Notes: generated by a model not told the origin, from the letters alone. 39,387 bases of DNA from UBA11612 sp963976395 (GCA_963976395.1 CAXBLG010000021.1:1-39387), one strand, 5' to 3'; positions 1 to 8,037 are shown, numbered from the stretch's first letter. Translations and numbers: made by a program.

Positions 1-2099
1 CGATTGATGAAATCGAGCCGCGGTTGTTCTCGTTCAACAATCCCTTCGGTGCCTGCCCCACTTGCGACGGTTTGGGCGTCACCATGCTGTTCGATCCCGC
101 CCTTGTAGTGCCCAACGAAGACCTATCGATTGAGGACGGTGCCGTCGTGCCTTGGTCGTCCTCGTCCGTACCCTCGCCTTATTACTTCATGGCGCTCAAA
201 GGTGTGTTGGCTCACTTTGACGCGAAGCCTTCAACCCCGTGGAAAAAGCTGCCCGCGAAGATCAAGAACGCTATTTTACACGGCACCGGCAACGACGAAG
301 TGCTCATCAAGTACAGCGACGATGTCCGCAAATACGAAACCCGCAAGCCGTTTGAAGGTGTCGTCAACAATCTTGCCCGGCGCTGGCGTGAAACGGACAG
401 TGCCTGGATGCGCGAAGAGCTTGAGAAGTATCAAACCTCGCAGCCGTGCGAGGCCTGCGGCGGCGCGCGCCTGAAGCCAGAATCTCTGGCCGTAAAGATC
501 GCCCACAAGCACATCGCCGAAGTTTCCGAACTCAGCATTCTTGATGCCGCCGACTGGTTTGCAGGTTTGCCCGAACACCTCACCGACAAACAGCTCGAGA
601 TTGCTAAGCGTATTTTGCGCGAGATCGATGAGCGGCTGCACTTCCTCAATAATGTAGGGCTGGAATATCTCACTCTATCGCGCAACTCCGGCACGCTGTC
701 CGGCGGGGAAAGCCAGCGCATCCGCCTTGCCTCGCAAATCGGCTCCGGTCTGACCGGGGTGTTGTATGTGCTCGACGAGCCGTCCATCGGCTTGCATCAG
801 CGCGACAATAACCGCCTGCTCGAAACCCTGCGCCGCTTGCGTGATATCGGCAATACGGTACTTGTTGTCGAACATGACGAGGACGCGATCCGCACCGCCG
901 ATCACATCATTGACATGGGTCCGGGCGCAGGCATCCACGGCGGCACTATCGTGGCGCAAGGAACGCCTGCGGACATTCTCAAGTCCAAGACCAGCCTCAC
1001 GGCGGCGTACCTCAACGGCACCCGAGAAGTGCCGGTCCCGAGCGAGCGCCGTAAAGGCAACGGCAAGGCGCTGACCATCAAAGGTGCGAAAGCCAACAAC
1101 CTGCAGAATGTAACCGCGAGTTTTCCGCTCGGTGTTCTTACCTGCGTGACCGGCGTATCAGGCGGCGGCAAAAGTTCACTGGTACTGGAAACTCTATACA
1201 AAGGCCTCGCCAAACATTTGTACGGGTCACGCGATCTGCCGGGCGCTCACGACAAAATCGAAGGCCTTAACCACCTCGACAAGGTCATTGATATCGACCA
1301 GTCGCCGATTGGTCGTACGCCCCGCTCCAACCCCGCCACCTATACCGGAGCATTCACCCCCATTCGCGATTGGTTCGCCGAATTGCCCGAGGCAAAAACC
1401 CGCGGCTATGCACCTGGGCGGTTCTCATTCAACGTCAAGGGCGGGCGTTGCGAAGCTTGCTCCGGCGACGGCTTGATTAAAATCGAGATGCACTTCCTGC
1501 CCGACGTCTACGTCACCTGCGATGTGTGCAAGGGCAAGCGCTATAACCGCGAAACCCTGGAAGTCCATTTCAAGGGCAAATCCATCGCCGATGTGCTGGA
1601 CATGACCGTGGAGGAAGCCGCCGACTTTTTTAAAGCCGTGCCGTCCATCCGCGACAAAATGGAACTGTTGAAAAAGGTCGGCCTCGACTACATCCACCTC
1701 GGCCAGCAGGCCACCACTCTTTCAGGCGGTGAAGCCCAGCGGGTAAAGCTCTCCAAGGAGCTATCAAAGCGCGCCACCGGCCGCACGCTCTATATCTTGG
1801 ACGAGCCGACTACCGGCCTTCACTTCGAAGACGTGAGGAAGTTGTTGGAGGTGGTGCATACTCTGGTCGATCAGGGCAACACGGTCATCGTCATCGAGCA
1901 TAATCTGGAAGTAATCAAAACCGCCGACTGGATCATCGACATCGGCCCCGAAGGCGGCCACGGCGGCGGCCGCATTGTCGCGACCGGAACACCCGAGGAT
2001 GTGGCGAAGGTGAAAGAAAGTTACACTGGACAGTTTTTGAAAGAGCAGTTGAAGGGTAAGGCAAAAGTGGGGAATGGGAGAGCGAGGAAACGGGCGTAA
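1..2099 (+). CDS. uvrA: Excinuclease ABC subunit A, C-terminal part
   Basis: UvrA is the damage-recognition ATPase of nucleotide excision repair and works with UvrB and UvrC. The frame is open from the window edge (codons from base 3 read IDEIEPRLFSFNN), so the gene is cut by the window and the TTG at 24 is not a true start. About 699 of the usual ~950 residues are present. Visible are the CPTC and CEAC zinc-binding pairs, the first ABC signature LSGGESQRIRLA with its Walker B LDEPSIGLH, a second Walker A GVSGGGKSSL, the second zinc module CEAC..CDVC, the second signature LSGGEAQRVKL and Walker B LDEPTTGLH. Nothing is disrupted within the visible part. The missing N-terminus holds the first Walker A. 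Identification is certain. Confidence 0.97.
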   Translation, partial: IDEIEPRLFSFNNPFGACPTCDGLGVTMLFDPALVVPNEDLSIEDGAVVPWSSSSVPSPYYFMALKGVLAHFDAKPSTPWKKLPAKIKNAILHGTGNDEVLIKYSDDVRKYETRKPFEGVVNNLARRWRETDSAWMREELEKYQTSQPCEACGGARLKPESLAVKIAHKHIAEVSELSILDAADWFAGLPEHLTDKQLEIAKRILREIDERLHFLNNVGLEYLTLSRNSGTLSGGESQRIRLASQIGSGLTGVLYVLDEPSIGLHQRDNNRLLETLRRLRDIGNTVLVVEHDEDAIRTADHIIDMGPGAGIHGGTIVAQGTPADILKSKTSLTAAYLNGTREVPVPSERRKGNGKALTIKGAKANNLQNVTASFPLGVLTCVTGVSGGGKSSLVLETLYKGLAKHLYGSRDLPGAHDKIEGLNHLDKVIDIDQSPIGRTPRSNPATYTGAFTPIRDWFAELPEAKTRGYAPGRFSFNVKGGRCEACSGDGLIKIEMHFLPDVYVTCDVCKGKRYNRETLEVHFKGKSIADVLDMTVEEAADFFKAVPSIRDKMELLKKVGLDYIHLGQQATTLSGGEAQRVKLSKELSKRATGRTLYILDEPTTGLHFEDVRKLLEVVHTLVDQGNTVIVIEHNLEVIKTADWIIDIGPEGGHGGGRIVATGTPEDVAKVKESYTGQFLKEQLKGKAKVGNGRARKRA

Positions 2100-2127
2100 A
2101 CTAAATTTAGTATCAGGAGAATCTGCA

Positions 2128-2352
2128 ATGGCTCTGGTGAAAGAACTGGAAAGAATACAACTAGATCGGAATTCAGTGCATGAAGGCACGACGGCTACAT
2201 TTTGTGTTTTTACTGATTCAATGGGACAAAAATACATTCAGATAGATACGTACGGTTCCAAAACCCGGAAAATTCCGGGCAAGAAAAGCCAGTCGATCCA
2301 ATTTGGACCAGAAGGAATTGCCAACCTAAAAGAAATACTGTCTCAATTTTGA
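2128..2352 (+). CDS. Small hypothetical protein (74 aa)
   Basis: I choose the ATG at 2128 because AGGAGA lies about 9 bases upstream; an in-frame start at 2074 would run into the end of uvrA. The product is soluble, has no signal peptide or membrane segment, and contains a compact core (YIQIDTYGS followed by IPGKKSQSIQFG). This pattern recalls short uncharacterised proteins scattered in bacterial accessory DNA, but I cannot name a family with certainty. It lies 28 bases after uvrA on the same strand and may be read from the same transcript, although it has its own good ribosome binding site. No function is proposed. Confidence 0.7.
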   Translation: MALVKELERIQLDRNSVHEGTTATFCVFTDSMGQKYIQIDTYGSKTRKIPGKKSQSIQFGPEGIANLKEILSQF

Positions 2353-2378
2353 GCAGAATCTAAAAAAATCACAGCAAC

Positions 2379-2528
2379 ATGCATAATTGTGATTGGAAGT
2401 CATCTCATGCCCTTAAAGACAAACGCACCATTGTCACCGGCTGAGCGCGCGGCATCGGCCGGGCCATAACCGAGCGCGTTATCACGGAAGGCGCGAAATC
2501 GTTTAGCGACGACAGCGACGCGCAGTGA
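2379..2528 (+). pseudogene. Remnant of a short-chain dehydrogenase/reductase N-terminus
   Basis: From the ATG at 2379 one frame reads ...LKDKRTIVTG, then a TGA at 2442–2444, then ARGIGRAITERVITEGAK, and a second TGA at 2526. Apart from the stop this matches the SDR cofactor-binding start (TGxxxGIG) and the following helix. No catalytic YxxxK part follows. This is what a decayed, truncated SDR gene would look like. It could in principle be a chance match, but the motif and its spacing fit well. The rest of the gap to 2818 holds no recognisable gene. Confidence 0.5.
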
Positions 2529-2818
2529 CAGGCTCTTGCGCAATCCCGTACGACTCGTTTTCTAAAAAATATTTGGCCTCTATCACCGCCTAACGCATCT
2601 TATCACGTATCAATCATTGTAATGATGGCGTGCCATAACCTTGATGTGAGATAGAGAAAGTGGCGGAATTCCTCAAAGTCGTATCGGATCCCATACGCGA
2701 GATATTTGAATGGGAGCTCTGCAAAAATAGACGATGTGCAAATTTTACAACGAGAGTATGAACCGGCCCGCTGAATTACAGCGAACTGCGTTCTCAACAC
2801 TTTCGATGGTACGTCATC
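2529..2818. other. Intergenic stretch without a recognisable gene
   Basis: This AT-richer stretch lies between the SDR remnant and the secreted-protein gene at 2819. It contains a 14-base inverted repeat (ATCATT–GT–AATGAT, 2613–2626), which could be an operator but has no other support. An open frame on the minus strand crosses it but also crosses the start of the next gene, shows no family signature and is not called. The promoter of the gene at 2819 should lie here; I could not place it. Confidence 0.4.
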
Positions 2819-3742
2819 ATGAAAAACAAAATCAAAAAAACAGCCATTTCTGTCTTCTCTGTCTTCTTTTCTCCCTTCGGCTGGCCCATCGCATTGACGC
2901 TGGCAACCTTGTTCACCTTTGCCGCCCTCACCGACCCAGCACGCGCCGAGCAAGGTTTGGCCTCGGCCTCCGTCGGCAACGTTGTCGGCGCAGGCGGTAT
3001 GACGGATGCCTATCGATACACCGTTATTCTCGGCGTCGACCCTGGCCGTTCTTACGTTCGTATTGCAAACATGAGCACCGCCCCGGTCACCAGCACAATA
3101 GAAGTTTACGGCTTGGAAACGGAAAGCACCTTAGGCAGCTTTCAAATTCAAGTTCCCGCCAAGGCATCTGTGCAGATAAAAGCAGAGGCTATGATCCAAA
3201 GCCTTTTGCCCTTGGAGCTAGACCAGTTTCTTGCGCTCTATGTCAGAAACGGTCATCCCGATCAGTTGTGGCAACACGTACAATATGACGAGAACAACGG
3301 AGAATTCTCAAACGCTGGCATATGCACTTATTCACCAGACCCCGACTTTCTGCCGCCCGGCAATGTTGCCCTTAATGTACATACGACACGCATCGCCCAG
3401 TACGCATCTTTTGTCACGGTTCACAATTTTACCGACGAAACAGGAACATTCGAGGTTCGAGTGTACAACGCCAGCACAGGAGCATTAAAAGGCACAACTG
3501 AAATAGAACTTGGTCCCCGTGTCAGCCTCAACGAGAGCAGTGACTGGTTTCAGGGCGCGGTTGGATGGTTCTTTCCGAACGAAACCGAATTGCACATGAA
3601 TATCGAATTTGTGCCGGTAGATCCGGCAAGCGCGGCTCGCATAACCGTAGGTCATGTGGTTGCCGACCTTTTTCAGGGTGGAACGACAAATCTTTCCAAT
3701 CCCTGCCCGCTACATGGCGACGGCTTTACCCACTCAATGTAA
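2819..3742 (+). CDS. Secreted hypothetical protein with two similar beta-rich halves
   Basis: The 307-aa product begins with a basic stretch (MKNKIKK) and a long hydrophobic core ending at PARA, about residue 43, a plausible signal peptidase I site. The mature part looks beta-rich and duplicated. Residues ~79–127 (SYVRIANMSTAPVTSTIEVYG..) and ~198–245 (SFVTVHNFTDETGTFEVRVYN..) share the order aromatic-V-x-[IV]-x-N, T-rich strand, E-V-Y/R-V-Y, then V-S/V-Q and an acidic end. This suggests two Ig-like or other beta-sandwich domains in the periplasm or outside the cell. Two Cys (C169 and C294) could form a disulphide. The ribosome binding site is weak. The family and function are unknown to me. 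The gene is convergent with the PAS gene that follows. Confidence 0.75.
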   Translation: MKNKIKKTAISVFSVFFSPFGWPIALTLATLFTFAALTDPARAEQGLASASVGNVVGAGGMTDAYRYTVILGVDPGRSYVRIANMSTAPVTSTIEVYGLETESTLGSFQIQVPAKASVQIKAEAMIQSLLPLELDQFLALYVRNGHPDQLWQHVQYDENNGEFSNAGICTYSPDPDFLPPGNVALNVHTTRIAQYASFVTVHNFTDETGTFEVRVYNASTGALKGTTEIELGPRVSLNESSDWFQGAVGWFFPNETELHMNIEFVPVDPASAARITVGHVVADLFQGGTTNLSNPCPLHGDGFTHSM

Positions 3743-3765
3743 TGTAAAGTAAGATGCCGCGCATA

Positions 3766-3794
3766 CCCTTTCTCCGCTCATGATCGAGAGAGGG
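3766..3794. terminator. Possible hairpin between convergent genes
   Basis: CCCTTTCTC at 3766–3774 can pair with GAGAGAGGG at 3786–3794 (one wobble pair) across an 11-base loop. It sits between the stop of the secreted-protein gene and the end of the convergent PAS gene, where a bidirectional terminator is expected. There is no clear T-run on either side, so this is weak. Confidence 0.3.
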
Positions 3795-3802
3795 AAATAT
3801 AA

Positions 3803-4357
3803 TCAAGATGATAGCAAATCCAGGGGCGGCAAGTCCGGCACGCCCGCACCAAGGTCAATCCAGTCCACCTCGTGCGTCTTTATATACAATTGAATGAATT
3901 CATTGGAGCGGTATCCCGCGTCTTTAATCGCGTAACAAACTAAGCGTGGCGGACGGCCCGGTTTTACAGACAGTGGGAGTTGGATAAGTTCAGACTGAAT
4001 CATTCGTCCCGATGACGTACTAAACGCCAACCTCACCACATAGCCGCATGGACGCCTCACCACCTGGCGCATGTTTATGAGTGACCGCTCCTTGAATTCA
4101 GGCTTGCGGCCCTCGTGAATTTCATGGTCCGTGAAATCACGGCCCCAGCGCTCGGCCAGTTCAGTACCGTGAAAACGCACTATGGCGCCTTCGTCCGTCA
4201 TGTCGCAAATATAGCTGGTGCTCATATACGTGGGTGATGGGCTGTCCAAGAACTTCTCGGATGCCGGAATCAGCGCATCCCCACGCAACTCAGCCCAGTG
4301 ATTAAAGAAAGACCGGATATCCGACGACCAACTCGACCCTAACGCGGACTTATACAT
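3803..4357 (-). CDS. PAS_5-type PAS domain protein
   Basis: This 184-aa single-domain protein matches the PAS_5 (PF07310-like) pattern abundant in marine Rhodospirillales: an N-terminal segment with W..D....HW..LRG, a central YICDMTDEGAIVRFHGT strand–helix, ERWGRDFT, then PCGYVVRL..STSSGRMIQSELIQLPL and a C-terminal WIDLGAGVP. PAS domains sense small ligands or mediate protein contacts, but there is no output domain, so any signal must be passed to a partner. It lies 12 bases after a frameshifted paralogue and was probably co-transcribed with it from the COG4315-type gene. The start at 4357 aligns with the paralogue's start; the ribosome binding site is weak. The function is unknown. Confidence 0.8.
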   Translation of the reverse strand: MYKSALGSSWSSDIRSFFNHWAELRGDALIPASEKFLDSPSPTYMSTSYICDMTDEGAIVRFHGTELAERWGRDFTDHEIHEGRKPEFKERSLINMRQVVRRPCGYVVRLAFSTSSGRMIQSELIQLPLSVKPGRPPRLVCYAIKDAGYRSNEFIQLYIKTHEVDWIDLGAGVPDLPPLDLLSS

Positions 4358-4369
4358 CGCAGTGTCCGA

Positions 4370-4926
4370 TCACGGCTCCCACGACAGTTCAAACGGCGGG
4401 TGTTCCGGCACACCCGCCCCGAGGTCAATCCACTGCGAAGCTCTCGTTTGAATATGCAACTCAGCAATTTCTTCCAATTGAACTTCCATATCCTGCGTCG
4501 CGTGGCACACAAAGCGATGAGCTCGTCCAGCCTTTACAGCTAGAGGCAATTGCAGAATTTCAGACTGAATCTTTCTGCCTTTCGAAGTACTGTACACAAC
4601 ACGCGTCACGTAACCGCAAGGATGCGACACGCATGTGCGTAAGGTTTCCATCGACTGAGATTTAAATGAAGCAGGACGGTCTCCATGCATATCATGGCCT
4701 GTCAGATCTACCCCCCAGTGTTCGATTAATGCCGTCCCATGAAACCTCACGACTGCTCCATCGTCAACGAACTCGCGATATAGCACCGACTAATGTGGGC
4801 TGGAGAGAAACTGTCTAGAAATGTTTCCGACGTGGGCAGCTGCGCGTCCTCACGCAATCCGTGCCAGTGATCAATAAAGGCCTGAACATCAGATGACCAG
4901 TCCGGGCCTAATGTGGGAACGGACAT
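4370..4926 (-). pseudogene. PAS_5-type PAS protein broken by a one-base frameshift
   Basis: This is a tandem paralogue of the PAS gene at 3803–4357. Starting at the ATG at 4926, the frame reads MSVPTLGPDWSSDVQAFIDHW.. down to SRCYI, then goes out of register and stops at 4747–4749. The rest continues in the next frame as EFVDDGAVVRFHG.. to WIDLGAGVPEHPP. Restoring a single base between 4776 and 4777 gives YICEFVDDGAVVRFHG, which aligns without a gap to YICDMTDEGAIVRFHG in the paralogue. Both halves are otherwise intact, so the change is recent or is a sequencing error. The start is 15 bases downstream of the stop of the preceding COG4315-type gene. Confidence 0.8.
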
Positions 4927-4940
4927 ATACGCCCGCTCCT

Positions 4941-5354
4941 CTATGGTTTCAGCACATGCCATTTGCCGTCGATGCCGTCGCCCGCCTTTGTGCCGGCCTG
5001 ATCGTGCAGGTAGTAGTATATCGGTTGGCCCTTATAGGCCCACTGCGGACGCCCTTCCTCACGCTCGATCAGGGTCCAAGCCCCTTGAGCACGCGCATCA
5101 CTTTTTTTGGCTCTGACCGGCCACCAGGTTTCCGTGCATGTGCCCGTGCAATTGGAAACACCCGGTTCGTCGTCATCAAAGGTGTAAAATGGAACGGCTA
5201 GATCACTTTGGAACGAGTACTCATCGCCGTCTTTAACCAAGCTGATCTCGGCAGGAATAAACATTCTCAAGATTTCATCTTCGCTTGGCCCCGCATATGC
5301 GGTGCCCACAGCCCCTAAGGCCAAAAGCGCGGCTGCGCCTGCAATCGTTTTCAT
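4941..5354 (-). CDS. COG4315-type secreted repeat protein (PF03640-like)
   Basis: The 137-aa product has a signal peptide (MKTIAGAAALLALGAVGTAYA, cleaved near residue 21). Its mature part carries the pattern of the 'secreted repeat of unknown function' family: PFYTFDDDEPGVSNCTGTC followed by WWPV, then WAYKGQPIYYYLHD and a GDG..GKWHVLKP ending. The two cysteines in NCTGTC are typical. These proteins are periplasmic or lipid-anchored and of unknown role; there is no lipobox cysteine here, so this one is probably soluble in the periplasm. It is the first gene of a probable three-gene unit with the two PAS genes that follow on the same strand. Confidence 0.85.
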   Translation of the reverse strand: MKTIAGAAALLALGAVGTAYAGPSEDEILRMFIPAEISLVKDGDEYSFQSDLAVPFYTFDDDEPGVSNCTGTCTETWWPVRAKKSDARAQGAWTLIEREEGRPQWAYKGQPIYYYLHDQAGTKAGDGIDGKWHVLKP

Positions 5355-5471
5355 AGATATCCTCCACTACATAGGACCAGAATGGCTCTGAACCATCAGA
5401 AATAAAAGCAAAATCCGGTCACTTGACGAGCCCATCACCCCTCCTAAATAGGTTCCGATGGAGAGATTGCC

Positions 5472-5636
5472 ATGGCTTCTGTGATCGGAGCATTCGTCGG
5501 CGCGTTTCTTGGCGCTTTTTGGGCTTTCAAAGACGAACGGCCCGCATTTGGCGTAATTATTTTTGCTCTGCTGGGCTTCGCCCTATTTTACGCGATTGGC
5601 CTTGCCGTCGAGACTCGCGCGTTGGGCGGATTATAA
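5472..5636 (+). CDS. 54-aa small membrane protein
   Basis: The short frame MASVIGAFVGAFLGAFWAFK.. to TRALGGL has a good upstream GGAGAG (5460–5465) at normal spacing from the ATG at 5472. It contains two hydrophobic segments (about residues 4–19 with Gly/Ala repeats, and 27–46) separated by the charged KDERP turn, which suggests a helical hairpin in the inner membrane. The C-terminal stop lies 10 bases before the end of the convergent GST gene. I recognise no family. Confidence 0.6.
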   Translation: MASVIGAFVGAFLGAFWAFKDERPAFGVIIFALLGFALFYAIGLAVETRALGGL

Positions 5637-5646
5637 AATTGCAGGG

Positions 5647-6276
5647 CTAGCGGCCAAACGAAACGTTAAATGGCCCGCCCTTTTCCAGAGCGCGTTTGTA
5701 AGCTGGGCGGGATTCCATCCGGGTTACATATTCACGCAACCGCGGACGAGACTCCAACAAACCCTGCCCAGATGCCATTTGCAAAATGAAGGTAATTTGC
5801 AAATCAGCGGCTGTGAATTCGTTTCCGACTAAATAGTCATGGTCTATCAGCAACGTCTCCACAAAGCCCAAATGCGTGCGCACCATATTTTCGGTCATAC
5901 CTGTGAAGGTCGGGTTATCCACTTTCATAAGATTGCTGAGCAGCACCATGATCACTGGCGGGCTGATGGAGCCCTCAGCGTAGTGCAACAGCTCCAGAAA
6001 CTTCGGATACTCAGGGGAGGCCCGATCCGGCATCAAACGACCACTGCTGTGGCGTTCAAGAACGTACTGCACCACACCACCCGACTCCGCCATTACCACG
6101 CCGTCGATTTCAACAATCGGGGCTTTACCAAGCGGATGAATATTTTGCATTTCCGGCGGCGCCAGCCCAGACGGCAGACGTTTGTAGGCCTTAATCTCGT
6201 AGTCCAGACCCAACTCCTCCAGCAACCATAGAATACGCTGTGATTTAGAATTGTTGAGGTGATGAACAATAATCAT
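5647..6276 (-). CDS. Glutathione S-transferase (Gtt1-like)
   Basis: This 209-aa cytosolic GST conjugates or reduces substrates with glutathione. The thioredoxin-like N-terminal domain shows HHLNNSKSQRILWLLEELGL and YEIKAYKR, with HPLGKAPIVEIDG (cis-Pro loop) and ESGGVVQYVLE (the E-S pair that holds the gamma-glutamyl part). The helical C-terminal domain ends in ESRPAYKRALE. The wording resembles fungal Gtt1 and its bacterial relatives. I chose the ATG at 6276 because it overlaps the stop of the upstream MAPEG gene as ATGA, giving translational coupling, and because the family begins at this point; a longer start at 6312 would lie inside the MAPEG gene. The substrate is unknown. Confidence 0.88.
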   Translation of the reverse strand: MIIVHHLNNSKSQRILWLLEELGLDYEIKAYKRLPSGLAPPEMQNIHPLGKAPIVEIDGVVMAESGGVVQYVLERHSSGRLMPDRASPEYPKFLELLHYAEGSISPPVIMVLLSNLMKVDNPTFTGMTENMVRTHLGFVETLLIDHDYLVGNEFTAADLQITFILQMASGQGLLESRPRLREYVTRMESRPAYKRALEKGGPFNVSFGR

Positions 6277-6683
6277 GAGGGTAGCGCCCCAATGGCGATA
6301 ATGAGCGCCCAAACCGAAGAAGCAATCAACGTCAGAAACGTCCCCATAGCTCCGATGCGTCGAAGTAAGGCCGGTTGTTTCTGACGCATCCCAAAGGCGT
6401 GGGAAATACGGAATAACACAAATGCAATTGCGCCAATCGCCAGCACGGTTTGATCCGCGCCCGAACTTTCCAATAGCGCAAGCAGGATCAAAGTCAGAGG
6501 TACATATTCAATAAAGTTGGCTTGCGTTCTCATGCGGATCAACATATCCGCATTGCCCTGATCACCGTGAGCCATGAGATGCTTGAAGCGTCCGCGAATG
6601 ACGTAAGCGCCAAGAACTACCAGCATTAAGCCTAATGCGGCAGCAGTAATCATTGTAACGGGCATCAATAACGGTGACGGCAT
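6273..6683 (-). CDS. MAPEG family membrane protein
   Basis: This 136-aa integral membrane protein has four hydrophobic segments and the family motif in RMRTQANFIEYVPLTLILLAL, where the R..A N F.E..P residues are those that bind glutathione in MAPEG enzymes. Bacterial members are membrane glutathione transferases or peroxidases. The ATG at 6683 follows a strong GGGAGAAGGGG ribosome binding site; the in-frame ATG at 6710 has none. The stop overlaps the start of the soluble GST, so the two glutathione enzymes are made together, one in the membrane and one in the cytosol. Confidence 0.88.
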   Translation of the reverse strand: MPSPLLMPVTMITAAALGLMLVVLGAYVIRGRFKHLMAHGDQGNADMLIRMRTQANFIEYVPLTLILLALLESSGADQTVLAIGAIAFVLFRISHAFGMRQKQPALLRRIGAMGTFLTLIASSVWALIIAIGALPS

Positions 6684-6795
6684 AGCCCCTTCTCCCTTCA
6701 TTTTCCCCAAATCAGAAGAGATAGAGTGGCGGGAGTCCGAGCAAGGGTCAACGCCGAGTATTCAGCGTAAAGGGCTGAATTCCACCCCATAGCGC

Positions 6796-8037
6796 TTAGA
6801 ACAGCTGCGAACTGCCTTCAGCGGGAGCAGTACAAATAGTTTTGGAACCCAGCTTCTGAAGAATGTCCTGGGCAATGCCCAGCTTGCGATCGATATCGAG
6901 ATCGGTTTGATCCGGATCATGATGAAACAATTGCAGTTCCTTCACATCCGCCGCATGCGCAATACGAACGACTTCATTCACGCTGGAATGTCCCCAGTTC
7001 ACCTTGCGCCGGTATTCATCATCAAAATGGCAGCTATCCATCAGAGCAACGTCCGCGCCTCGCATAAAGTCAGCCAACTCTTTCTCGTAGGCCGGATTGT
7101 GATGCGGCAAATCCGCAGGGTAAATTTCATTGTCGGTGATGTAGCAGAAGGACTTGCCGTTAAAATTGACGCGATACCCGAGACACAGGCCCGGATGCGA
7201 CAACATCATGCTTTTCACCTCGACGTCGCCAAAGGTCAATGTCTCTGACGCGATCTCACGGAAATAGATTCGAGCACCCATCTCCTTTAGCGTAATCGGA
7301 AAATAGACATCATCCATCTGGTCCGAAATAAGCTCGCGCATGGATTTGCCGCCGTGGCGCGCACCAATCACTTCAAATTCATTGCCCGGTATATACATGG
7401 GCGCGAAGAACGGAATGGCGTTGATGTGATCCCAATGAGGATGCGAAATAAATACTTTCGCTGACCACTTGCCGCCCCGGCGAGCCAGCAAATGATTAGA
7501 CAACTCTTTAATTCCCGAGCCGCCGTCGAACACAAAATTCAACTGCTTTGGAAACTCCATCGAGATGCAACTGGTGTTGCCCCCGTAGCGCAGTGATTTT
7601 TGACCCGGGACCGGCAATGTGCCTCTAACTCCCCAATACCGCACCGTAAAGTGTTCGCTGATGCAAGCCATCACCTGATTCACGAAGGTGGCCGGATTTA
7701 TAGGTTTAAGAATAAACCCCACAGCCCCAACCTTGCGGGCGCGATCCCGATCGAAGTCGTAGGCCTTCGCCGAAACGACTACAAATTTTGTATCCATTAA
7801 AGCAGGATCTGATTGAAGGGCCCCGCAAAGAGATAGCCCATCCATCTCGGGCATCATAATGTCGGTGATGACAACGTCGGGTTTCAACTCTGGTATTGCT
7901 TTGGACGCAGTGAGGGATGATGAGAACACCTCCACCCGGTGGCCGGACGCTTCCAATAGGTCCTGCGCCAACTCCGCGATCAGCGGGTCGTCCTCAACGA
8001 CACAAAAAAAGAGCGCCCGCTCGTTACCTTCCGGCAC
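6796..8037 (-). CDS. Response regulator fused to a metallo-beta-lactamase-fold hydrolase
   Basis: The 413-aa protein has two domains. Residues ~10–128 are a receiver: acidic E15/D16/D17, phosphorylatable D59 (VVITDIMMPEMDG), S89 and K111 (ILKP). Residues ~132–410 are a metallo-beta-lactamase fold with GVRGTLPVPG, YGGNTSCISME, FDGGSG, the metal motif SHPHWDH (H199, H201, D203, H204), DSCHFDD, WGHSS and a final HHDPDQTD. This form is close to the phosphodiesterase/RNase Z-like branch, so phosphorylation may switch a hydrolase acting on a nucleotide or other phosphoester; that is inference. A GTG start follows GGGGAGG. No histidine kinase is encoded nearby, so the gene is an orphan. Confidence 0.85.
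   Translation of the reverse strand: MPEGNERALFFCVVEDDPLIAELAQDLLEASGHRVEVFSSSLTASKAIPELKPDVVITDIMMPEMDGLSLCGALQSDPALMDTKFVVVSAKAYDFDRDRARKVGAVGFILKPINPATFVNQVMACISEHFTVRYWGVRGTLPVPGQKSLRYGGNTSCISMEFPKQLNFVFDGGSGIKELSNHLLARRGGKWSAKVFISHPHWDHINAIPFFAPMYIPGNEFEVIGARHGGKSMRELISDQMDDVYFPITLKEMGARIYFREIASETLTFGDVEVKSMMLSHPGLCLGYRVNFNGKSFCYITDNEIYPADLPHHNPAYEKELADFMRGADVALMDSCHFDDEYRRKVNWGHSSVNEVVRIAHAADVKELQLFHHDPDQTDLDIDRKLGIAQDILQKLGSKTICTAPAEGSSQLF

Noticed and set aside
2442..2444. The TGA in the SDR motif as a selenocysteine or read-through codon
   Set aside because: SDR enzymes are not known to carry selenocysteine there, a second stop follows soon, and the catalytic part of the enzyme is absent.
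2603..2953. Minus-strand frame of 116 codons crossing the gap before 2819
   Set aside because: It overlaps the signal peptide region of the secreted-protein gene and its needed promoter region, and no family signature is seen.
4747..4962. The upstream PAS fragment as a separate 71-aa gene
   Set aside because: Its conserved part is simply the first half of the frameshifted PAS protein, and its tail after the break is out-of-frame sequence.
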